Assembly: GCA_018389105.1 (NCBI GenBank)
Contig: JACATO010000995.1
Location: 953,501-1,017,500 of the forward strand
DNA from: Nautilus pompilius
Lineage: Eukaryota > Mollusca > Cephalopoda > Nautilida > Nautilidae
Direction of reading: 5' to 3'
DNA: 64,000 nucleotides
The notes under the pieces are model-generated. The model had not been told where the DNA came from and made no database searches. It saw nothing but the letters and a program-made list of their open reading frames with translations. Both the position numbers and the translations under genes were made by a program. Position 1 is the first letter of the stretch. Every line of letters begins with the position of its first letter. Below, piece by piece: positions 40,401 through 51,985 of this stretch.

Positions 40401-41929
40401 TAAAAATGATGATCATTTTCCCAAACTAATACACTTTTATTTATTCATTTCGGTGACAAAATAAATGGTTCTTAACTCTTCAGATTTTACTTCTATAGTG
40501 ATGAAGTAGTGTTTCACGGAAATGATGTAAAGATTGTGTCAGCTCATATAATTATTCTGGCATACGACTTTAATAAAAATTTTAAAAATATCTAAGATGA
40601 TAAAGCTACAGTTCTCTCTCCTTGGCAGTTACATTACGGGAAAAGGAAAATAAAGTTCTCTCTCTCTCTCTCTCAGAGAGCTGACAATTACTACAGGTGT
40701 TGCTGTTCAATCAGGAGTTTATCTTTGTGAATTAGCTCCCTGAATCAGAACTTTGAGGTTAAAGATGGAGAGAGAAACCAGCGAGTTCAGCAGCCTGACA
40801 TTGAAGTGGCATCCAAGGATAGGTGGGGTGTGGGAAGAGGAAGCTTGATGGCTCTAATGAAAAAATCCAACTGAAAAGTATCTGATGCAAACAGTCAAAC
40901 CTGCTGGGTTCTTTGAAGTTGATTACGAATGATAGTGGGTGACTTACTGCTTTTTTCTTCCTTTCTGAAGGACAACTCTACGTCCTGAGAAGAGCAGTTT
41001 CGCTTTCTGGTGAATCCTCAGATACCTTTAATAGTCATGATGGATTTTGAAAACAAGCTGCTTTATGGCCACAAGCTATTATCTCCATCCAAGTCATAAT
41101 ACTACATGAAAGAAAAATGAAAACTGCAGTAAGTGCAACCCTTACAGGCAAACAGAAAGTAGACTGTTGTTGTTGTTTTTTTTTTTTTTTGAGCTTCTAC
41201 AGACCGTCACCAAGCCAGACAAATCTCCATCTTCAAAACTATTAAATACAAACAGCTTGTCAACCATGCAAAAAACAACAGAGATGTCAGGATTTCAGAT
41301 ATTAGTGTACATCCTATTATCCGAAGTGAAGCTAACAGGTTATAATACGTTTTTCTGTCTGTCAGTGACAATGGTGACTAACGATTATTGAGTGTCCCCC
41401 ACCCAAGTATTTTTTTTCTTTTTTTTTAGTAATATTAATAATTACATCTTCTCTTCTGAGTACACATCACCATTAGCCAGCAGATTCACCATCTACCTTC
41501 TACCTCTAGTGCTCCCATTTTCTTTTTTTTCCCCCCTCCTCCTTCGCCTTTCTGTGGCGATACTTCTACAAAACCATCAATCACTGCCAGCGTAGGAGTC
41601 AATGGGACGAATGCGCCAGGCATATAAGGGTTGGTGGGGTAGAAAAAAACGCGATTTATTAATGAGGAGACAACACATCATAAAAGAAAACCGCGTTTAA
41701 ATTTCATGAGGAGATTGAAAAATTTTGGAAGTATCTACACATCAATAACCAACAATCCATTTTGTAGAGAAGCAAAACGTAAGCAGGTCTGGACCTGTAT
41801 AAGTTAAAGGAACCTATCTTGGTTTGTGGAACCAACCCACAGGGGAAACAACAGAGATATTATGCTCCAACTTATGTCCCCTATCCAGACAGGAGGGGAG
41901 AACCACATACCATGGCTAACATGAAAATG
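37491..41929. other. long non-coding stretch
   Basis: No gene is recognised. A minus-strand open frame of 125 codons (39728-40105) has no identifiable domain and no flanking coding context. The region 39760-40080 has balanced composition and could be a conserved element. A (CT)n tract lies at about 40656-40674, and T runs at 41176-41190 and 41409-41427. Confidence 0.5.
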
Positions 41930-42060
41930 CCCAGTCTACTCCCACTTCAGCAGATCTAACCTTAACCCTACTAGAACTCTCCATTTTCTGTTGCGCCGCT
42001 ATGGTAAATGATAATACTCCAACACTTCTCTCATAAAGCAAAACAAAATGGCTGCTTCCT
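41930..42060 (-). repeat. SINE body fragment
   Basis: The sequence CCCTACTAGAACTCTCCATT at 41966-41985 matches the antisense SINE body at 55689 (CCCTACTAGAACTGTTCATT). The head is not found, so this is a fragment. Confidence 0.5.
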
Positions 42061-42957
42061 GTAGTAAACCCCCCCCCCCGATCAATCACAGTTCACAAGT
42101 GTTTGTTTTTGTTACTAAGCAAAGTTTCTCACCTCAACATGCAATAAAAATGCTTGGCCAAAATCGTGTCCACTCTGATGCTACTCCGTACTTGCGGGCA
42201 GACCAAAAATCATTGATGAGGGGAACCTTCTCCTACCTAGCTGGGTTTTTTTTCTCTATTTCCTAAAACCCAGGCCAGATCAGAAACAAGATGACTGCTT
42301 TATCATCACAACCCTTGCCTCCTTACGATTACATCTGCTGACAAACGGCAAATCATTTTTCAGCCTCAACAATGAAACCTAATAATTCCTGGTGTGTCCG
42401 AGTCCACTCCCCAGCTGAGAGATATAAAGTAAAACCCCGAGGGCATGGAAATCTACAGGAAAGTTGGCAGCTATTATTCCATTACAATGATTGCATATCT
42501 TTCCCAGTTTTGTAATAGTGTCTTATCGTAGCCAAAAGCTGTTTCTTTTCTCTCATAATATTATCGAGTCAAAACAGTTTTCCACCCAAGTTTTGCAATA
42601 TCGTAAGTCAAAAAAGCTGTTTCTTTTCTTTTTGGAATATCAGAGTCAAAACATTTTGTAAAAATGTTTGGTGAATCAAACTTTGAATGGCTACAATCAC
42701 ACATCAGTTGCTGATGATAATTTTCGTTTCAAAAGATGGAGGGGGTCAAATAAAGAAATGTAAAAAAAAAAAAACTTTTAGAAATTAAGAAAGAACCAGC
42801 AGACACAAAACAAGTGAGATAAAACAGATTAATTTGAATGGAACATGTGCACTTTTCTCATCTAAAAGGTAGCAAATTTGTTTGCATGCGCACACACATG
42901 CACAAAAGTAAAATATCCAACCATTATTGCATGAAACAAATTTGAGATATATATATA

Positions 42958-42996
42958 CAAGTGCATCTCAAAAATTTAGAATATTGTGGAAGAGTT
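42958..42996 (+). repeat. left outer terminal inverted repeat of Tc1 element
   Basis: Starts CAAGTGCATCTC immediately after TA at 42956-42957. Roughly nine in ten bases pair with the right end. Confidence 0.9.
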
Positions 42997-43201
42997 CATT
43001 TTTTTCCATAATTTAATTCAAACAATGAAACTTTCATATATTCTAGATTCATGTGCTTTAATTTTGATGATTACAGCTTACAGCTCATGAAAATCAAAAA
43101 TCCACTATCTCAAAATATTAGAATATTTCATAAGATCAATAAAAAAAAGGATTTATAATATAGAAATGTTGAACTTATGAAAAGTATGTTCATTTATGCA
43201 C

Positions 43202-44187
43202 TCAGTACTTGGTCGGGGCTCCTTTTGCATGAATCAATGCATCAATGCGGCGTGGCATGGAGGTGATCAGCCTGTGGCACTGCTGAGGTGTTATGGAAGC
43301 CCAGGTTGCTTTGATAGGGGCCTTCAGCTCGTCTGTATCGTTGGATCTGGTGTCTCATCTTCCTCTTGACAATACCCCATACATTCTCTATGGGGTTAGG
43401 TCAGGTGAGTTGGCTGGCCAATCAAGCACAGTAATATCATGGCCAGCAAACCAGTTACTAGTAGTTTTGGAACTGTGGGCAGGTGCCAAGTCCTGCTGGA
43501 AAAGGAAATCAGCATCTCCATAAAGCTCGTCAGCAGACGGAAACATGAAGTGCTCTAAAATCTCCTGGTAGACGGCTGCGTTAACTTTGGACTTGATAAA
43601 ACACTGTGGACCATGGCACCCCAAATCATCACTGACTGTGGAAACTTCACACTGGACTTCAAGCAACTTGGATTTTGTGCCTTTCCACTCTTCCTCCAGA
43701 CTGTGGGACCTTGATTTCCAAATGAAATTCAAAATTTACTTTCATCTGAAAAGTGGACTTTGGACCACTGAGCAACGGTCCAGTTCTCTTTCTCCTTAGT
43801 CCAGGTAAGACGCTTCTGACGTTGTCTCTGGTTCAGCAGTGGCTTGACACCAGGAATGCGACATTTGTAGCCCATTTCCTGGACACATCTGTGCGTGGTG
43901 GATCTTGATGTGCTGACTCCAGCCTCAGTCCACTCTTTGTGAAGCTTCCCAAAGTTCTTGAATCGGCTTTGCTTGACAATCCTCTCAAGGCTGCAGTCAT
44001 CCCTCTTGCTTGTGCACCTTTTCCTACCACACTTTCCCCTTCCAGTCAACTTCCCATGAATATGCTTTGATACAGCACTCTGCGAATAGCCAGCCCTTTC
44101 AGCAATGACCTTCTGTGGCTTACCCTCCTTGTGGAGGGTGTCATTGAATGTCTTCTGGACAACTGTCAAGTCAGCAGTCTTCCCCAT
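43202..44187 (-). pseudogene. Tc1 transposase, DD34E, broken
   Basis: The start is an ATG at 44187 (MGKTADLTVVQKT), the usual start of this family. A paired-like helix-turn-helix DNA-binding region fills the first ~110 residues, with the basic stretch GRGKCGRKRCTSKRDD inside it. The catalytic core follows: HFSDESKF (first Asp), FQQDLAPAHSSK (second Asp), and WPANSPDL followed after a frameshift by an Ile-Glu (third residue), with 34 residues between the last two. The reading frame ends at a TGA near 43202. About 328 codons remain against roughly 340 in relatives. Damage seen: an in-frame TGA at 43729-43731, a frameshift between there and about 43600, a one-base loss near 43390 and another shift near 43340. 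It cannot encode an active enzyme. It would have catalysed cut-and-paste transposition into TA sites. Confidence 0.93.
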
Positions 44188-44411
44188 AATTGTGGTTGTG
44201 TGTACTGAACCAGACTGAGAGATTCATGGTATTTATACTGCATAAATAGTGATTTACTCAAACTCGAAATGGAATATTCTAATATTTTGAGCTGTAGGCC
44301 GTAATTATCAAAGTTAAAATTAAAAAATGCTTGAAACATTTTAGCTTACATGTAATGAGTCTATAGAATATATACAATTTTCACTTTCTGAAATAACTGA
44401 CAAAAAATATT

Positions 44412-44451
44412 GGAGTCTTCCACGATATTCTAATTTTATGAGATGCACCTG
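44412..44451 (-). repeat. right outer terminal inverted repeat of Tc1 element
   Basis: Reversed, it begins CAGGTGCATCTCATAAAATT and ends at TA 44452-44453. Confidence 0.9.
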
Positions 44452-44453
44452 TA

Positions 44454-45797
44454 TATATATATACATTTTTTTTTACATTTTTTAAGCTTGTCAAAGATAG
44501 TTTACAAAAAAAAATGTGTGGGGGGGGAGATAAATGTCTCCATTTGCAGAATTGAACAAGCTAAAAACTGGTGTCTAGGCAAAGCTCCAAGAAGTAGATC
44601 AAAACGCTGATGGCGTGCACAAGAACGCAAGAGATACAAACATCCTAACTTTAACTCTCAAAAGAAACAAAAAAAAAAAGAACTTAAGATCTCAAACTAT
44701 CAGCAGGTAAACATAATGCTAACTTCAACGTAAATATTCACCTGCTTTCTTGGTTTTAAAAACTTTGGAGGTTGGGGTGGGGCTAAAGTAATCATGGCAT
44801 CTGAATAACAGAATATCCAGTCATGAACTCTCCCGGGAACCGAGCACAACACACACAGTCCGCATTATAAAAAAAAAAAAAAATCTTGTTTATTTTCCCT
44901 CAGAATGTACCCATGCAGACAAAACAACAACAACAAAAAATAACTATTCACTAATTCCTAGTATCTGGGTTTCCCAACCTTCTTTCCAATGTCCTAGCTG
45001 TGAATTTAAGTTTTACCCATCAAGAATCATGACATCTGTATCTGTGTCCCAAAACAACACAGTTAGATAACTGCCCACACACACACAGTACTATTAGACT
45101 TTATTGCGTTTAAAGAAACATTAATAGATATTTGTAATAAAAAACTATTGCTTTAAAGCTAAGAAAAAGTTTACTTTTCTTTACTAAATATTTAAACTAT
45201 TATTTTTATGTCGAGATAGCTATTTTTAATTAGCACGTCTCCCCCATCTCTGACAGTTAATTTTTTTTTTAACTTGCTTACACAGAATGACTGACAATTC
45301 GACAACTCACCAGGGAGGTCCAGCATCTTTATTAGGTTATTGAAGTCTGTATCCTAGCTCATCAGGGATACGGAGGGGGGGGAGCCTAACCAATAGACAT
45401 CAAACATCAGCTGGGCAAGCATCCTTTTCTGATCAGAAGCAAGAACTGAGCATCAATTAACAATAAGTCACCATTTTATCAGAAGAAAACCAGCTGATGA
45501 GAGTGTAATGTGATCATTGTTTTTCCCCTTTCACCTCCCTTCACCGAGTTTCCCCCTCACTAATACATAAAATATGAGTTGGCTGGCACCTTTTCAGGAA
45601 CTCCTCCTTTCCAACTTTTGTTGCCCTCCCCCCAATGCCTTGTGATATTCAAGCAGTTTATCTGATCAAAGATGCTGGAACCAAAGATACTAGAGATCCA
45701 GGAAGAATTTGTAATGGGGAAAAAATAAAAATATAAAATGAATCTTTTTTTTTAAATTGTCAAACTTCTTTATATCATGAAAAAAAAAGAGAGAGAG
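44454..45797. other. non-coding stretch
   Basis: No gene is recognised. It contains (TA)n continuing from the Tc1 insertion site, poly(A) near 44870-44883, a short (CA)n near 45077-45087 and (GA)n at 45789-45797. Confidence 0.6.
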
Positions 45798-45958
45798 TTA
45801 CAAAAGTAAATAGATATCTTTCAAATATGGTTATATCAAAGATGCTCCATACAATCATCCTTGCACCCAAACCATATGTGATGATACATCTGAAGGTTAA
45901 AAGCAAGTCATCACTGCTCTAATGACGGGTGTCTATTTACTTTTGTCAAGCCACTGTG
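45798..45958. mobile_element. MITE-like element with Tc1-type inverted ends
   Basis: The segment is about 160 bp with no coding capacity. The left end TTACAAAAGTAAATAGATAT pairs with the right end, which reversed reads TGACAAAAGTAAATAGACAC (17 of 20 identical). The right end continues outward to CAGTGGCT, the same terminal octamer as the Tc1-like remnant at 12702-12728. The outermost left bases appear to have been replaced by the adjoining (GA)n tract. A non-autonomous deletion derivative of that Tc1-like family is the simplest reading. Confidence 0.6.
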
Positions 45959-46246
45959 CTTCAAACTCAAGAGGAATGGAATGCCTTGCAGTTCAAAACT
46001 GGCAAGTAATCAAATTTGTATCCTGTCCAGTTGATCACCTATGAGAGAAACCAAGGGTTGCTGATGTATCAAACAAGGAAAGAAATTTCAGAAATGTAGT
46101 TAAGACGCAGATGGTTTCTGTTAATTCTGATTCAGCTGAAGATTGTGTAGGACAGACATGGATTATCAGTGGACCCTTGTATCTGCCTACACAGGCCGCC
46201 CAGAACTGACTGACCAGCTTAAGTAAAGTTTCCTTCCTGTTCAAGT

Positions 46247-46330
46247 GATATGTGATGTGATGTGATGTGATGCGATGAAGTCTTGGTGCGGCTCCTGACA
46301 GGCATGAATTTAAATCCTTGCCACTGATTG
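46247..46330 (+). repeat. (GTGAT)n array next to a SINE-like head
   Basis: About six GTGAT units (46247-46278) are followed by GGCATGAATTTAAATCCTTG. This resembles the B-box segment GAGTTAAATCCCTGCC of the 2.9 kb copy. The pentamer array lies where the A-box region of a SINE head would be. Confidence 0.45.
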
Positions 46331-46499
46331 TAACATTCCTTTGTTGAATGATATGCATTTCTTTTTTTTCTTTTAAATGAAAAATCAAAATATATAATAA
46401 AAACAAACACACAATGAAATCAAGGGAAACTCCTAAAGGCCCCAACACACATGAACAAAAAGATTACTCATAAATATAACCTATCATAGCTTTGTATAG

Positions 46500-46631
46500 G
46501 TGGCAACCATCATCTTAAATAAAACAGTAATGCCCAAAGCAGATCACCCCAGATCTGAAGGCATGGAAGCAGACTTGCAAAAATTGCTTTGTTTCGATGA
46601 TAATGGTGATGAATGGTTTAGAAATGTGGAC
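46500..46631 (+). other. weak exon candidate
   Basis: An open frame of mixed composition (core GMEADLQKLLCFDDNGDEWF) ends at a strong donor-like site, GAC followed by GTAAGC at 46632. Acceptor choices are AG at 46498-46499 or 46526-46527, and both lack a good pyrimidine tract. The peptide is not recognised. A chance open frame is quite possible. Confidence 0.12.
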
Positions 46632-46879
46632 GTAAGCCTCCTAAAGACAGCACCAGAGGGCCTGTTGCCTGGGGTATGGAGGAGAAAATCTGCTCAAAGT
46701 TCAAATAAACTGCGAGAAGGAAAATTGATTTGCGGTTCCAATTTAGATTTGAAAATCTGTAGATTTAGGATGGGAGTGGGGGGGTGGGGCACAGAGAATG
46801 GTGGGTCATTCAAACATTGTCAGCCCCGTATGCTAAGACATGGCAGACCAGTATCTAACAAAGTGCGATCAGACAGAGT

Positions 46880-49800
46880 TAATTAAACTGTTTTTTAAAG
46901 CTTGTCTCACCTGCTAAACTAGTTTTCACCAGTTTAATAAAAACCAAAACAAACAAACACCACTCAAGCAAGAGAGCTGATGGGTAGAGGGAAAGAAACA
47001 GACAGACAAACAAATTAAGGATCTAAACAGACCTGCATAAGGAAAATTTATTTCAGAAGAAACATTTCTTGCATCGGTAGCTTTAGGGGAAAAAACAACA
47101 ACAAATAAACGTAGCAGAGTTTAGACGACTGCGCGTCTTAATGAAATCAGGGCTGTTGTTTGTTGTTTTTCGAAGGATGTTGAGAGACCATTTCAAATTT
47201 ATGTTATGCATTACCTGTCAAAAACTCGCGTACCACACCTACTGTAAATGACTCAAGCCAGCCAGTAATTCTGTGGAATCCGTTTTTGCTGAAAACGCCA
47301 ATCGTTATTCTTATAAAAGCGTTTCAGTCTCTGGTTAATGAAAGGGAACTTGTCGCTTTCTTCGCATGACAATCTCTTTAGTTTGTTTAATAAATCTTCC
47401 ATTGATCGCTTTGTCTCTCACACGCACACACACACACACCAAAATTTCAATTGAATAGTTTTGAAAAATAAAAACTAAATCTTTAATTTTTAAAAAAAAC
47501 AAACTGGGAGAGCCTTACATCTGCAAAGAAATAAGATCAACCACCACTGAATTTAAAATACCCAGAAATAATAACAATAATAACCAACAGGAAGTTACTT
47601 GAGTTAAAAGAAAAACTATTATACCAAAAATCCGTAACATTGCTAAGTAATTATTCTATGCATTAAATTACAACACCTGCCTGGAAATGTGTAATGAACA
47701 GGTTAGGAAAGGTGGATGGTTTATATGGCAAGTCTCCACACAGTTCAATAAAGCCAAGTAGGATTTTTTCCCTCTTTTTTTTTTTTTAACTCAAATTTTC
47801 CCCAATACATTTTTAAAAAAACAAAAAAGGCATCTGATTGGTAGCGTTACCAACCAATCAAATGAAGCCTTTCATAATTCACTTAATGACAATGGTAGAC
47901 ATTATAAATGATAGAAATACAACTAGGCTGGGGAATCTTTTGTTGCACAAACTTTCAATTTGAAATTCATCATAAATTATGGTTCTTAAAATTGTTTTTA
48001 AACATTTTCCAGATTCTTGACATTTTTGTTCTTTTTATCATCTATATGGGGGGAGAACAAATTTTGTTATTTTGTAGATAAGTAAACTGGCTCCACAGCA
48101 AGTGATTACAGCTTCTCCATAACACTATTTTGGTTATAGGAGAGGAAAAAAAGGGAGCAGATGAGAATGCTGAACCCAGCCATCTGTTAGGGCTCAACAC
48201 AGCTGACCCCTGCAGCTCAAAAAACAGACCCTCTCCCAGAATGTTTCTCCCCACACATGGAATTTATCAGTTAAAAAATCTCCCCAGAACATTTGTGGGG
48301 CTCTGTATAAATTCTAGTTTATGGTTCCTTAGTCCTCACATGTTTATGGTGGATAAATTTCTCAAAAGGCATGCAAAAACACCTATCTTGATGACAGGTA
48401 TACAATAATCTATTACTCTCAATTTAAATGGAAACATTTGCATAATAATTTAAAGCACTAACAAATAAGCAAACCTCCTCTAGTTTTAATTTTACAGGGG
48501 GTTCACAATAAAAAAAAACAAAAAAACTGGCAATTACCAATGATGCAGGAATTGTGTTAAATCCATCTTTGGAAAATCATCAACACCTAAACAAGAGAGT
48601 TACTGAAGACGACACTTTGGCAGATGCAGTTTTCTAAAATGCAAAGAAAGTGTTGGGTGTTTCTTTGAATAAATCTTGCAAAAAGATAGAACTAATCCTT
48701 TGCAACATTCCCACTCCTGACATCCATCTTATCATATTCGGTATGTTCAGGAAGCAAGACTCAATTGGCAAGCTGACCACCATTCAGAGGAGGAGAGTAA
48801 TTATCTTGTTAACATATTTCCATAAGAACTCATGTTGTCTATTTAAAGTGGCAAGCATTGTTGTAAAGTGAGAGTTCTCTACTTATACAACTATTTCATC
48901 ATTTAAATAATATTGGGCTTTTAAACTCAAAAGTTAAATACATTTTCTTGAAAATTCTTAGAAGTGGCATTATAAAAGTGCATCCTTTAGCTATTTTTCC
49001 TCCAGTATTTCAAAATTTTTATCTTTTTAATTTTGTTAAAAAAAAAAAAAAACTAATATTTTGTCATAGCACAATTCCAATGCTACTTTTTCTGCTAGAA
49101 GGATATACATATATATGAAAAGTAATTACTGATGCCTGTAAATATCAGCAAACAAGAGAAAGATTAGAATGAAAACTGAGCTATAAATCATGCATTTCAA
49201 TTTAACTGTCATAGTCTTCAACTCAAGAAATCTTCAAGTCACTATGATGGATTTATATGCAGGAATCCTGCTTCTGGTGGAGTCTATAACGTTCAAAGTT
49301 AAGGTATGAGGAGATCAATTTAAACAGATATTTGTGGCTAACATGTAGAAAAAAGAAGAATTTTCTATTAACCTGGGAGATATTCATTGAGGAAAGAGAG
49401 AGAGGAAAGAAAAAAAAACAATAATAAATAGGCCATAATTTATCATCACCATATTTTTATTTTTTTAGTATTTCTTCTGATATTACACATTTTTCATTTG
49501 TGCCGTGACATCCTTTTATAGTTGTACTTAAACTCCGAAAAGGCGCAATAAAGAACTTAACTATTTTAGAACAAAACCAATTTATCCACAAAACACCACC
49601 CAGTGAGCACCTTGCTTATGCGTAAGCATGAGAAGTCTCTCAAAAACGATAGAGATGTTCTCGGCGACTATTTCTCATTCAAGTGAGCAAAATCGCAACA
49701 ACAACAACAACAAAAAGGGGGGGTTCCAGCTGATATGCAAGGTCTCGTGTCTTAAATGTTTCGTGACACTATGTTTACTAGCATCTTTTAAAAATCTTTT

Positions 49801-50124
49801 TTTTTTTTTAACTAGTGGATAAAATAGTTCCATTAAAATGATTTCCTGTTAATGTGGGCGCATCTTTTTTCTATTTTCCCCAGCTGTAATGTTTGATCAA
49901 AAGATGGTTTTCTAATAACCAAAAAACAATGTCATCTTCAAGAGTCTTCAATGCTGTTAATAGCACTGGCATACAACAAGCATTCGTTTCTACATTCTAG
50001 ATATTAAGATTTGCAGAGATAGCTAAGCTATCTATATAGGTTTTAATTTCTTTAGACTTCAAATGAAAACACACACATGTGCAAAGACGTTATATTTTTA
50101 TGAGCGGATTGGGAGGGATTCGAA
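46880..50124. other. non-coding stretch
   Basis: No gene is recognised. It contains (CA)n at 47420-47438, T runs near 47777-47790, poly(A) near 49038-49053 and (AAC)n near 49695-49712. Confidence 0.6.
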
Positions 50125-50500
50125 CCCCGTCCTGATGGCGGAGGACTAAGGACATCTCGCAGCAGAGAGCTGGAATGGGGGAGAGGTGTGGGGTATCAGC
50201 CCCGTCCTGATGGCGGAGGACTAAGGACATCTCGCAGCAGAGAGCTGGAATGGGGGAGAGGTGTGGGATATCAGCCCCGTCCTGATGGCGGAGGACTAAG
50301 GACATCTCGCAGCAGAGAGCTGGAATGGGGGAGAGGTGTGGGGTATCAGCCTCGTCCTGATGGCGGAGGACTAAGGACATCTCGCAGCAGAGAGCTAGAA
50401 TGGGGGAGAGGTGTGGGGTATCAGCCCCGTCCTGATGGTGGAGGACTAAGGACATCTCATAGTAGAGAGATAGAATGGGGGGGGGGAGGTGTTAGGTATC
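50125..50500. repeat. minisatellite, five 75-bp units
   Basis: Units start at 50125, 50200, 50275, 50350 and 50425, each exactly 75 bp apart. The first four are nearly identical, with single-base differences. The fifth is more diverged (a longer G run, TCATAGTAGAG for TCGCAGCAGAG). Because 75 is a multiple of three, one frame on each strand stays open with a 25-residue period (core PDGGGLRTSRSRELEW on the plus strand). This is a consequence of the unit length and not evidence of a protein. The left edge carries GGGATTCGAACCCC, the reverse of a tRNA-type B box, and the right edge runs into a SINE through a shared GTATCAGCC. Confidence 0.95.
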
Positions 50501-50778
50501 AGCCTTGGTGATCAAGCAAGTTACCTAGGCACTGATGAGGGGGGGGGCTTTTGAGAAAACCCAGTCAAAAGTTAACCCTTCTTCCACCACAAGTAACCCA
50601 GAAAGTTCTCCCCCCCCCCCCCACACTAAAATTCTCCATTTTCAAATGCGGGACAAAGCCCACATGACCAGCTGCTGAAACAGAAAAAAAACGTAGCCAA
50701 TCCCGACTAGCATTCAAACTCTGCACCTTCTCAAACGTGGCAGCCCAGTAGTTCAGCACTGGACCACCTGCTTCCATG
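50501..50778 (-). repeat. SINE copy with recognisable head, body and tail
   Basis: Reversed, the head has CAGGTGGTCCAGTGCTGAAC, then GGGCTGCCACGTTTGAGAAG and the B-box-like AGAGTTTGAATGC. The body has CAGCTGGTCATGTGGGCTTT, then TTTGAAAATGGAGAATTTTA. The tail has TTTGACTGGGTTTTCTCAAA and ends CAGTGCCTAGGTAACTTGC. The same order occurs at 55.58-55.88 kb. A 13-base C run (50610-50622) and a 9-base G run (50539-50547) interrupt this copy. With the 55.6 kb copy it is the best template for a consensus. Confidence 0.75.
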
Positions 50779-51985
50779 TCACAAATTAAATTAAAAACCC
50801 GTAAGTCTTATTCTCAGCTACTATCTACTGATGCTGCTGCTTGTCTCATTATGACATGTAATGGGAGATAATGCCAAACATCCAAAAACAGAAATATCTT
50901 TATCAGTGGCTTGTTTCCCTTTCTTTGCTCTTCCTCATCTCAGACTTCTTCCCCTCAAGCAAAGTTTCCAACAATTTTTTTTCTTCTTCTTCTTTTGGAA
51001 GATAGGAAAAACAAAAAAAAAACAGTAGTTGCACAGTCATTATGGCACCCAGGCAAAGGGAACAAACAGTTAGCAGACATCTACACGTGTAGGTTATGAC
51101 TGCCAGGCGAAGCTTTGATGTAACAGAACAACTATTAGTAAAGTTTCTGGGCCTCAGTCTCTAATTACCGGCATATGATGAAAGTGGCGAATGCTTCTTG
51201 CGCAGACATATATCAACCGTAAGTTCAAAGCCCAAGCAACCACATAATGGTGAAAGATAATTGCTGGAGAGCAAACACTGAAGGCCCGAGCCTCCTGTAC
51301 ATATCCCTTAATGGTGACAATACGACAGCATAATCAGCTGAAAGATAATGAGCTGAAAAAACCAATCAAGGAGCATTTCTAAGGTTTTCACTGCCATTAA
51401 ATTATCTTTGATGATGTTCAGCAGCACTGAAAAAACATTAGGCAAGTTTTCATTATGGTTACTGCGACTCTAACGCTGATAGATGTCGGGACCATTTAAA
51501 TTTAGATAAAAGCGCCAGAATGTAACACCAACCAAAGCATGTAGCCAATTAAGCTGAAGCATAAGGCACACGATTTGCAAAGACCAGCAAATAAAACAAC
51601 AAACATCGCTTGACTCAATTGGAACCTCAATTAACCATCATAATCTTTCTTCCATCAAGAAAATACATTTACTTTTTTCTTTAGAATATTTTTTTTAAAA
51701 AAAGAAATTTGAATATTTGAAATTCTAGCTCCGCCCAAGCTATGTATGCATTCACTTTTTTTTTCTTTTTCCAAAAAAAAAAAGGGGGTAAAGTTTCCAT
51801 TGACAGCACTTTGCAAGAGGAAGGTCAAGAGTAGGGACTTCTTGGATATCCCATCAAGGGGTCAGTCAGTTCAGGTTTCACAGGATGGAGAATTTGTTCA
51901 TTGATAAAAGAAATTCAAGTAACAAAACACAACTTAGATGGGGAACTGTCATTTTCAAATTGGATCTTTTATCTCGTATAATATA
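50779..51985. other. non-coding stretch, part of it CNE-like
   Basis: There is no open frame of note. The segment 51290-51650 has balanced composition, lacks simple repeats and holds many transcription-factor-like cores (CATAATCAGCTG, CCAATTAAGCTG, CGATTTGCAAAG). This is the texture of a conserved non-coding element, but conservation cannot be tested here. Confidence 0.4.

Larger units (their letters stand above)
42958..44451 (-). mobile_element. full-length Tc1-type transposon, inactivated
   Basis: The 1,494-bp element is bounded by TA dinucleotides on both sides and inserted in a (TA)n tract. Its ends are inverted repeats: CAAGTGCATCTCAAAAATTT on the left, and CAGGTGCATCTCATAAAATT reversed from the right. 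A second inner pair carries the related ATCTCAAAATATTAG (43106-43120) and, at 44269-44290, its counterpart. This gives the long inverted-repeat/direct-repeat (IR/DR) arrangement of fish-type Tc1 elements. The transposase gene, on the minus strand, fills the space between. The terminal repeats agree closely, so the insertion is much younger than the 6.5 and 12 kb remnants. The family resembles elements that are widespread in teleosts and reported in lampreys. Confidence 0.95.

Noticed and set aside
46035-46448. 137-codon minus-strand open frame
   Set aside because: Spans the (GTGAT)n array and a SINE-like head, with no domain recognised.
50105-50128. 3' part of a functional tRNA gene (GGTTCGAATCC box)
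   Set aside because: No acceptor-stem partner or anticodon arm lies at the right distance. The upstream side is the minisatellite.
50125-50500. CRISPR-like array
   Set aside because: There are no spacers: the 75-bp units are contiguous and the host is an animal.
50090-50511. Repetitive proteins of 107-121 residues on both strands
   Set aside because: The open frames result from a 75-bp (25-codon) repeat unit. Both strands are open, which is the signature of a minisatellite and not of a gene.
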